Assembly: GCA_900617975.1 (NCBI GenBank)
Contig: UZAE01012036.1
Location: forward strand, 1 to 23,428
DNA: 23,428 bases
Reading direction: 5' to 3'
Source: Rodentolepis nana
Taxonomy: Eukaryota > Platyhelminthes > Cestoda > Cyclophyllidea > Hymenolepididae
This document shows, piece by piece, positions 12,501-22,300 of the stretch. The translations under genes were made by a program, and so were the position numbers. A model generated the notes under the pieces. That model searched no databases. It saw only the letters and a program-made list of their open reading frames with translations, and was not told where the DNA came from. Each line of letters opens with the position of its first letter. Position 1 is the stretch's first letter.

Positions 12501-15500
12501 GCCACATTTTATCGTTCCTCTTGTCTCCCGGTGTTAACCACTATTGTTAACAATCCACATCATTAATTATAAGCATGGTTAGCTCCAGTTAATTGAAGCT
12601 TTTGTTCTTATTTTTTAGCATCTGATAGAAACCCAAGACCGTTGGCGCCAATTCATACCAGGATTTACATTTCACATGGGATTTGCTGGCTCTTCCTTCA
12701 AACGTGGAAACCCACAAGAACAACTTGGTGATGAAGCTCTTATAGGTAAGCGCTTTGTAACTCTTAATTCTCATATTTTTCATTCAAATTAATTTTCGTC
12801 TATTTACCCTATTTTAACTGTGTTCTAGAAAATCGTCATCAATTCAAGTGGTTCTGTCATACATTTTCACACGCTCAACCTCATGCTCTTTCAGAGGCGG
12901 AAGTGACCCAGCAACTAGAACTCAACAAGGCTTTCGCTGAGGTTATATTCTACTTATGTCTTAATGAAGTCATTTTTTGTATTCGTCTACTTTATTTTTT
13001 ATGTCCTGTTATAGGAGAAAGATCTTCCAATAGCACCTGGTTATTCCGTGGCTCCTCACCATTCTGGTGTCTATCCCGTCGCTCCACATCTCTATCGTGC
13101 ATGGAAGGCGGTTTGGAATATAAACGTTACCACAACAGAGGGATACCCCTATCTCTTCCCTGCCTCTTCTCGGCGTGGTTTTAACTACATGGGAATTCAA
13201 GTTCTCCCTCGACAAGTTTCAGGGGTATACACTACTACAACTCAACTTGCCACCTACCCAGGTGGTGTAAGTAAACTTGATGGGATGGCTTTTGGTGGAG
13301 ATCTCTTTGATACCTCCCTTTTTCGTCCGGTTAATCTTTACATGACGCATTTTGGAAATTATGCCCAAGACAGGCTAGCGATATATGTCTTTGAGAGGTT
13401 GTTCGCTTTTATTAAAGCCTGGACTCGTTTGGAAATTAGATGGGCCCCCTTATGGCTTCTTGTTGAAAAACACCTAAAGTATAATCCATTGGAAAGGCCG
13501 CAGTCTCCTTTCTCTCTTCCAATTTATTCGGATCCCTGTGTTGATCCCAGGCACGAGGCCATTTGGTTTCCATCCGGTTGTACACCGGAAGGAAGACGTC
13601 TTCCGAAAGCTGTTATTGTCGGACCACAAAAAACAGGTTAGTTTTAATTCTACTCTTAAATTGTCTTCTCGTTCTGGTCGCTGAATACTCCTTATTTTAG
13701 GCACGACAGCTCTGTTAGCCTTCATGGCAATGCATCCCCAACTTCAGCCCAATAAATTTGAAACCCACTCACCCTTTGAGGAGATACAATTTTTCAGCGA
13801 TAATAATATCTACAGCAAGGGGGTAGCCTTCTACAACGATCAATTCCTAAACCCCTCCACTGGGCTGAATTTCGAAAAGTCGGCAACCTACTTTGAGTCT
13901 CCGCTAGCTGCTCAAAGAATGGCTACACTCCTGCCTCATGCTAAAGTGATTGTTCTACTTCGAGATCCGCTGCAAAGAGCATTGTCTTGGTATCAAGTAA
14001 GATTTTGCGTTTTTAAGGCCGTCTTGAAGTGTCCCGTTTTACGCCTATTTTTCCATCAATTTATGACATCAGCATCAAAGGGCTCACAATATTCAGGCCG
14101 CGTTGAGATTTACATTTGATGAGGTCATCAAAGCCAGCACGCCAGCGGTGGCCAAATTTCTCGCTTCTGCATCAAATGGTTTGTCAAGGGAGTCCAGTGT
14201 TAATGTGACTCAACTCGCGAACCAGCTTCATCGACTGCATTCCAAATGCGTGGAACCTGGTAGATATGCCACGCATCTACGACAGTGGCTGCATTACTAC
14301 CGAGCTAATCAGGTGGGAAAATTAGGCTTGTTAATGGAATATTTTTTGTTATCTCCTTCACTTTCTCGACCATTTGCTTTGTTCTGTGCCTGAAAATTCC
14401 AATTTCATTTGCAAAGAAGATAGTTTGGGGGAATAATTTTAGTCTCCTGAAATATGCCATCTTTCAATCAAGTGGATAACTAAGTTTCGGGAATAAATTA
14501 CACGAACCGGAGCCGTGAAGTTAGCCCAATGTATACTCAGATTATTTCTCGTGGTATTTTCATAGTAAATTCTATTGAAAGTGAGAAATATTAGAACCCA
14601 CTCAATGAACGGGCTAAAATTGAATTAAAGTAGCTTCCGGTCTACTTACTGCTCCACTTCATCGATATTTCCATTATTCTCTGAATGTTTGCCAACAAAA
14701 TCCTGTTGTTTTGAGGAGAAAAGATGACTTAGTAATCAAAATTACCCCAGTGTCCAAAAAAGATATCACTCAATTTCTTCAACGTCCCATGCTAGAGTAA
14801 ATTGTTTCCATGACACCTTACCAAGAGCAATAGCCAGATAAGTAGCCTGATCAATAAGACTGAAGGTCTTTCGAGTCCGTACTAGTCAGTAATGTACCAT
14901 AGGTTGAATGAATCCATCAATTCATTTTTGCCACAATACACTACTTTCATCGCTTTTACAGATTCTCCTTATTGATGCTGATCGATTGGAAGCAAAACCC
15001 GCGGAGGTTTTACGCGATGTTCAAGAATTCCTGAATACTTCTGTTCATGTCAACTATTCCCTACTCCTTTCGTAAGTTCTTTTTTATTATTTACCTATTA
15101 TATGAACTCCGAGAAGAACATTAATAGTGAACCAGTAAGGGTTGTACGCCCAGGTAGTGTAGAATAAGAAAATATTGCATGCACATCAAAGGAGTCTTCA
15201 TTCAAATGCCGATTTTACAAGGCTGTTCGTTTTGATGGGATTATATGCTATTCCAGAAATTGTTCCATAAGCTCATTTATTACTTGATTTTACCAATATA
15301 GTTACTATACTTACTGAAACGACTTATCCTCCAACATACATTCGTGATCTATTAAAACTCGTAGTAATAATTAGAGATATTATGTTTAATTTTCACAATC
15401 TTCAATTTTGAGGAGTGGGCATCATAATTAACCCTTTAACACCCTAATTATTTTTTTGGGAAAATATACCCAACCTCATTCACGCGTCTCACTGATGCCG

Positions 15501-16145
15501 CTGACGTGATGAGTTTTGGTGGTATCAGGCGAAGTCTATAGACGCATCGAACATGTTTCAGACGCCAATAGCGTCTTCTATTACGAGTCTAGTACCAATG
15601 GAGCTTATTTTGAAAGAGGACCTTGCGATCTCAAGAGCTTTAAGGGGTTAATACATTTCGTTCGATCTTACGAAGTAGTCCAGTTGAAGCTTTACTAAGA
15701 CTTCCTTAAACACCAATATCCCTCTCCCTTAACTCCTTTAGTGGATAGATTTTATTCTGAAGTAAAATATCTGTGCCATTACGTTTTAATTAGTGCGGTA
15801 TGTCTGATGCCTGTTTCCAGTCGATCCCTACAGTCACATATGACTTGGGTTGATTTTAGGCGAAATCCGAGTAAAGGCTACTTTTGTGCAACTGGTGGAC
15901 CCTATCTCAAAGCTGGAAGGTTGTTGAAACCAAATCACGAAATCCCTGGACAGTGGTGTCTCTCTGCCGATAAAGGTCGGGTATACAACCACTCAGCAAT
16001 CGATAATTTCACTTCGGCTAAAGTCCTCTTCGAGGAGCCTAATCATGACTTGGCCAATCTCCTGCTGCAATATCCATTTTGGCGATCCTCTCGTTCGACC
16101 TCAGTAAAGGATCTATTCCCTCGATGGCTGAATTCTCATTTCTAA
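9561..16145 (+). CDS. NDST: Bifunctional heparan sulfate N-deacetylase/N-sulfotransferase, complete, 10 exons
   Basis: Exons: 9561-10049, 10122-10764, 10836-10924, 12619-12745, 12829-12941, 13015-13636, 13701-13996, 14073-14312, 14962-15071 and 15860-16145. All introns are GT..AG, frame closes throughout, and the product is 1004 aa (vertebrate NDSTs are about 880). The enzyme removes acetyl from GlcNAc in heparan sulfate and sulfates the freed amine using PAPS in the Golgi lumen. Residues 4-17 are a hydrophobic type II signal anchor. The deacetylase half shows HIDIDDVFV (386-394), HTFSHAQPH (460-468) and APHHSGVYP (500-508). The sulfotransferase half shows the 5'-phosphosulfate loop PQKTGTTAL with Lys693 (human Lys614), split by intron 6. 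It also has FEEIQFF with Glu722 (human Glu642), RDPLQRALSWYQHQRAH (PAPS 3'-phosphate site, Ser790) and a Cys919/Cys943 pair. Odd points are an insertion of about 23 residues near 800-845 and an enlarged Cys loop. The in-frame TTG at 9549 is less likely than the ATG. Intron 3 carries a repeat. Confidence 0.95.
11388..11655 (-). repeat. SINE-like interspersed repeat, copy C, in NDST intron 3
   Basis: This is a diverged minus-orientation copy inside the 1694-bp intron 3. It retains ATATCAAATGGCAGGC at the tail side, a purine-rich middle that is shorter than in other copies, GGTTAATAGACTTTTTTGC, TATGAGTATACGCTGTCCAG and the 5' end CACGTGGAGGTAAGTCTATC. The tail has lost its ATAA periodicity, and I see no target-site duplication. 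Both facts suggest it is the oldest copy in the window. It lies antisense to NDST transcription, and I see no effect on the neighbouring splice sites. Edges are accurate to within about 5 bp. Confidence 0.75.
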
Positions 16146-16303
16146 TTTTGTACAGCCGGATTTTATGAAAATTGAAGCATGCCTTGTAATGGTAAATATA
16201 ATTCAACCTATGGTATTGGCTCTTTTACTCCTTTCTCCGATTCAAAAATTCTGTATAAAAAAATACAAAATGTTTGTTTTACGAAAAAAACACGTAACAA
16301 TTT
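16146..16303. other. Compact convergent 3' region between NDST and ERCC6L
   Basis: Only 158 bp separate the TAA of NDST from the TGA of ERCC6L on the opposite strand. Both 3' UTRs and polyadenylation sites must fit here or extend into the other gene. On the plus strand the nearest polyadenylation-like hexamer is TATAAA at 16254-16259, and AATATA occurs near 16196. No canonical AATAAA is present on either strand. Overlapping antisense 3' UTRs are therefore likely. That is an inference from spacing. Confidence 0.5.
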
Positions 16304-19300
16304 TCACTCATACTCTTCATAACTGTCTTCGATAATTTCCACGGAGTCTGCAAGAATATCCTCCCCTTCATTCTTCTCTTGATCTCCTGAGTTAGAATCC
16401 CCATCATAGGAATCTTCAATCACATCTTCCTTTTCGTCAATATTGTCTTGACTCTCACCACCTCCCAAATAGATCCCCGACATAGCCAGACTCTAAAACA
16501 CAATAAAGACAAATGGATCATTAGTCCCACGATTTGGTTGCTAAACTTGTAAAGCCCACCTTCCGAAGAGATTTAAGAGGCCTAGATTGGTCAAGTTCCT
16601 CGTCATCAATTGTCCGCGTTAAATCGAAAGCTATTAGATCAGCCGTCTCAAGATTAGACTTTTCAGATGGAACTGCAAATGACCGTACAAATTCATCTTC
16701 ATTCCCGACATCTGATTCCAATAGACTGGATGAATTTATAACATCAGATAATCTGGAAACATCTTTCAATTTCTCTGCCTCTAAAGCATCAAACTCGGAC
16801 GTCCTTGAATCGTTCTTCGTATCTGATCTTATCGACAAACTTCTTGAAGACTCTTCAGGGCTGAAACCCTGAACTAAAGGCGTGGACGAAGTATGATGTT
16901 TCTTTGTTTCATCAGACACTCCAGAAACATTCCCCACAGAATGGATCTGAGACAGAGATTCTGAGTCTTCCCTCTCACTTGTCTGTAAACCTCTTGCCAA
17001 AGATACATCTTCAAATTTGGCATGTTGAGCTGGAAAACAAGATGAAGCAATGCAATCTGAATTTTCCTTTTCTTTCTTTACTGGTAAAGAGTTACCATGT
17101 CTCATATTATGACTCGGAGGCAAAGATGAAGCAGTACGAGTTGAGGTTTCACTAGATATCCTTGAACTGTCAATCTTTGTGAATGTTTGAGAACTACTTG
17201 TAGGTATTGTTGATGATTGTGATGACATCAGAAGTTCACTAGCCTTGACAAAACCCTTACCTAGTCCCGGAGCATTAAACATGGGCTTTTGAGAATCAGC
17301 TTTCGAGGGAGCAAATATTTCACCAGCAGGACGATTGTAATTGGGTTTAATGGTTGCATGGGCTTGTTCTTGTAGTCTTTTTGATGCAGCAAAGTCTTTG
17401 GCAGCTTCTAAACTTATAGCAGCTTCACCCAACCTCAGCTGAGATTCTGCAAAACGCACATCCGCATCAGTCATCGTCATAGAAGGATCTGAATCATCGG
17501 CACTAGATTCAACTTGAGTGAAAAGCAAGTCGTGATCGGAGATATCGAAAACCAAATCCGTCATTGACAGGATAAATTGAAGATGAGATTCCAACTCAGA
17601 GTAAGTTTTACGTCTTGCTGAACAGTGAATTTTGGCGAGCTGGCGTTGCGTCTTAGAGAATCGTGGGTTCTCATCAAGAGTAAATAGTTCGACCAACTCC
17701 TGACGAGTGAAATAGCGATAAGGATCGGCATGATCAGTATTACTTTTACGATCGGCAGCTGCCCGATCCATAGTCTGACGAATTATAGAGCTCTTGAAAA
17801 CCTGTCGACGATATATCTTCTCTTCAACGGTGGCACAAGTGATGAGACGGTAGACAATCACATTTGAACGCTGACCGATTCGATAGACACGATCTACCGC
17901 TTGAGCGTCAATCGACGGATTCCAGGAAGGATCAAGGATTACAACTCGATCAGCTGTTGTGATAGTTAAACCCACACCACCAACCTGAAAAAAACGAATT
18001 TGATTAGTATACACGTGGTTGTAACACAATATTTTGACAGCACCCACGAATGCTATATAGCTTCTCCATTTCGTTAGGGAAATAGTAGACAGAACCTGAC
18101 CAGGACAAAGAGAAAATATCCTAGAGCTGCATTAATAAACACGCATTCTGCCACCACTCTTGCTGAAGAGAACTTGGCTTGTTTAAATAGGTGTGCACCT
18201 ATTGACATTGATCTTCTGACCATGAGCTCAGCAGACGTACAAGATGACCACTAAACCATCGAAAATTAATGCCTTTTACATTTATAAAGTAGTTGCAGAG
18301 AAGAAAGCTTACAGTACTCGTAGAAACACTAAACCGTAGCTAAGTCAGAGTAAGACCGAGTTGATTCCGGGTCTACAAGTGAAGAGTAAATAATGTGAGC
18401 ACTTAAAGACTGTCAGAAGTCGGAATAAAATAATCTAAATCAAGGTTGTTTCGGATCCTCACCAAACTGAATTTAATGTAAATACTGATGGGGATAGTAT
18501 CAGGCAGCTTCTAAGTAACTATCCGCTATTAGTTAAGACAAGAAGGAACAATGCTGTTGATGATCTTTTCTAACTAACCTTTGACGAAAATGTGCAAAAG
18601 TAAAAATGATGAGGAGCTTTCCAAATTACTCCAGGTAGATATTGTGGCAAATGTGCAGTGGGAAAGAAAAATTAAGCCACAATGTAGCAACTTTAGTCCT
18701 TCTTATATGGCACATTTTAACCAAATGAGATAAATGGCTATTATGGTCCTAAATACAAAAGCCCCCTCCCCCCTTACATCCGAAATTAGGTTCTCCTATT
18801 AGTATGAAAATATGGGATGCAAATAACGCTAAACTTACTTTCTAAACCGGTAAAGTTGGAATATGATCCGACTTACCTGAGTAGTGAGCAGCATAACAGT
18901 ATAGCTGAGGTCTTCAGCAAACCGGCTTAATATCTCATTTCTCTCCTGCAATTTCTTCAATCTTCCATCTAATCGAAGGATCTTATGCTTCGGCAAATCA
19001 CGTGGTCGACTAGGTACTCTATTTACCTCCAAAATCGCAGCTTCAGTCATGTCGAGAAGCCGCAAAGATTGTGAAAAAATTAACGTCCGATGAGCAGGCT
19101 TCCCAGTCTCCAGCGACTCAATCTGGAACTGTTCAAGCAGTTGTACAGTAAATCCGATCTTCCCAGACTCCTCCAGGAGAGTTTTAAATGAAGGGACCTG
19201 TATTTCAGATCCAGGAAGAGTTTTGGAGACGTCCAAGCCCAAATTTGCACACTGCTCCGTCGAGAGAAGTCGTGGATGATCACAGAGTTTCTTGAGAATA

Positions 19301-22300
19301 GTCAGCTCCACAAGAGGTGAACGGGTAGTATTTCCAAACAGAAGACTCTTTACATGTTCTAGCTTGAGGAAACTGCGGTAGATAGTCTCTTGGAGATTAC
19401 TCAAATACAACCACACAACCAATTCATTTTTCTGGGGCATTTGTTGATTATCGGAGAGTGTGTCCTGTTTCGTACGACGGAGGATAAATGGCGCAATCAT
19501 CTTATTTAACGATTCTGCCATTAAATTTCCATGGAGACGCTCAGCATTGGAAGCATCGCGTTCTCGCGAGCGAAGAATGGGTTTTCCGTACTGAAGCATG
19601 AAAGTCTGTTGACCCCCAAGTAGGCGCCCAGCATGAGTGAAATCAAAGAGGGACCAGAGTTCACGAAGATTGTTTTGGATAGCAGTACCGGTTAGAAGAA
19701 GTCGATGTTTACAATCTAGGAGACGAACAGCTTGTGAGATCTTTGCAGAGGGGTTTTTGATACGATGGGCCTCATCTAAAATGACGTAGTCGTAGGCGAA
19801 TGTCTGTTTGTAGTACCTTTCGCGATTTGAGGACAGCCAACCGGTAGATTCCACGTTTTGATGAGAGGCGATATCTTCAGCTCCGCTTGTGAACATGTTG
19901 TAGGAGGTGAGGAGGATACCTCCGCGGCACTGAAAGTTGTTAAGGGCTCGTTGACGCGCCTTCTTGGTCATCTCGTAATAGGTGTAGAGGCGAAGGGATG
20001 GCGACCACTTCTCAAATTCTGATTGCCAGGTCTGCATAACTGAGACAGGAGCAAGAATAATAGCAGTGCGAGGCTTTTTTCTCTTCGCACATCCTTCGTC
20101 GTCGCATAGGAAAAAACCGGTCAAGAAGGCGATGGTCTGATAATGAAAACCCAAACAAAATAGCAATTAACCAAGTCACAATCACAATTAATACATGGCA
20201 TATATATGCTAAGAGTCCAAATACTGAAGAATATTATTTAGGCGATAAACACTATGTTAACCCATAATTCTGAGTTGTTCAAACAATTAAATGATGATTT
20301 CACCTGTCCTCATCCTACGTCCTTCTTACGACAACCTGGTTTCACTCGCGTAGCACTAACACATAACCTTTCCTTAAAACGGCCAGTGTCCAATGAAGAA
20401 GTTGTCCAATTCAACAGCTGGAATTCTAACATCGAAGAAGACCGTTAAGAAAAATTAAAAGGTCTAGCCAACCCAATTTGACTGAGTTCATAAAGTAGCG
20501 TTACTTAAGGAACTCTGTGATTACTTAAGCTCTTTTCTATTTTCGCACATTTAATGCTTCCCGATTCATTGATCTACCTTTAGCACTCTATATTTCAGTC
20601 GTGTCTTATAATAATAAATCACTACATAGACCACGCGCATTCACAACAGTAACTGAATTAAGAGGCATACCTGCAAAGTTTTGCCTAGACCCATATCATC
20701 AGCGAGGACACCACCGGGAGAAGTCTTGTGAAGATTCCAGAGCCAAGCTACTCCATCTCTCTGGTAGGGGTATAACCTTTCATATAAACCGGTTGGAAGA
20801 TAGAAGCCATCAGACACTTTTGTCATATTATCTCCAGGGGAGAATTTCTCTTCAGCTATTGAAAGGTTGGCTGCGCCACGAATCAAAGCATCAACGTCAT
20901 CCTGGAAGGAATGGAAGGTGAACGGTCTTAGCTGGTGATTAAAGATTTAAGCGAAATTGGAATATAACCTTCCATTGTATAACTTAAATATCAGTAAAAT
21001 TTAATCATTTACACCACCAGCATACGTCAAGATTGTTCTCACTAACCTACTACTATCCATCTCTTAAGTATGCACCCTAAGACGACAAAGAAGGCTAGAA
21101 CAATGAATTCAAAAAGTATATCATTGCTTCTGATGGGGCGTGCGATAGACTTACCTCCACGTGGTGCACCCTGGACAACGTATACTCATACGGCAAAAAA
21201 GTCTTTAAACCGGCAGTTGGCTTCTGACTTCAAACTACCATCACCCCACTGTATGTAATATTCGACATCTTTCGCAGTACTCACCTAATCTTTTTCCTAC
21301 CTTTTCTAACTTCGTATTTGAAACTCTTCTGTTCCTCCCCCCCCCTCTCGACTTTCTTTTCACCTTGATGTTCCTTCCTCTTTGTGAAGCCTGAAGTCAA
21401 CTAAAGGGCTAATGATGGCCATCAAAACGCCTTCCATTTGATATAAATAAATAAATAAATCATTGCTTCTGATTGTGTAATTGTAACGGGCGCACCAAAT
21501 GCGTAATTGCATGCATTTTTCATATTGAAAGCTTTCAACATCATATTGGATTTCAAGAAAGGAAACTGTTACATAATCACCACATGAGTCATCAAGAGTA
21601 GCATATACCATCCAACAGTTTTCCGGCATGGAGTAATAGCAAAGCTACCGACATTGATTCTCTCAACTTTAAGAAACTACAAATACACGCCTTCTCCTGC
21701 CTTCGAACAAATTAGGACTACAAAGTGTAGTTACTAATTGCAAACGGAAGCAGGACTTTGAGCATAGCAACCACCATTCATTGAAAAGTTACCAAAAGCC
21801 CATAATCCATATAAATGACTCGAATCGCACCTAGATACGAAAGTTAACAGATGGAATTATCAAAAGACCTTACTATTTCAATATAAGGTGCAAAAATTAG
21901 AAATCCATTACGAATTCAGTCAGAGATATTTTACCTAAATAAAAATTTAGGAATAGTCATTCGATTTAACTTAACATAATTGCAACAACTATTTAAGAAA
22001 TAACATGATTACCTCAGATTCATCTTCATGGTGCTTTCTCTTCTCCTCTTCAGCCATAAGTTCTCGAAGTCGTCCAATTCTTCTTTTCAATTTTTCACTT
22101 GGACAGAGTTCATTAGCTTTAAGTAGGAGATCAAGTGTGCCATGATAGTCCTTATTCTGAAAAAACACTCGAGCCTGCTTTTCAAGACGAGCAGATTCCT
22201 CACTGGCGAATTCACCGGACGGAACTAAGGTGGAAGGTTTCGGGGACGATTGTTGGGGAGAAGAGGAGGAACAGGTTATCATAGCTTGAATCCTCTCAAT

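Noticed and set aside
13009..13725. Minus-strand open frames opposite NDST exon 6
   Set aside because: They are antisense shadows of a strongly conserved NDST exon.
15516..15698. Open frame of about 60 codons in NDST intron 9, preceded by an acceptor-like TATCAG, as a possible extra exon
   Set aside because: Joining it to the exon 9 donor (phase 2) gives an early TAG. The protein aligns with the NDST family without a gap when it is skipped.
16534..17155. Plus-strand open frames opposite the ERCC6L C-terminal exon
   Set aside because: They are shadows of the long minus-strand exon, whose frame is continuous and joined to SNF2 motifs.
18457..18573. A 39-codon plus-strand stretch in ERCC6L intron 6 whose translation vaguely resembles a retroelement polyprotein ([17 protein letters not shown])
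   Set aside because: It has no diagnostic motif, is bounded by stops, and the flanking sequence gives no supporting frame. It may be chance or a fossil too short to call.
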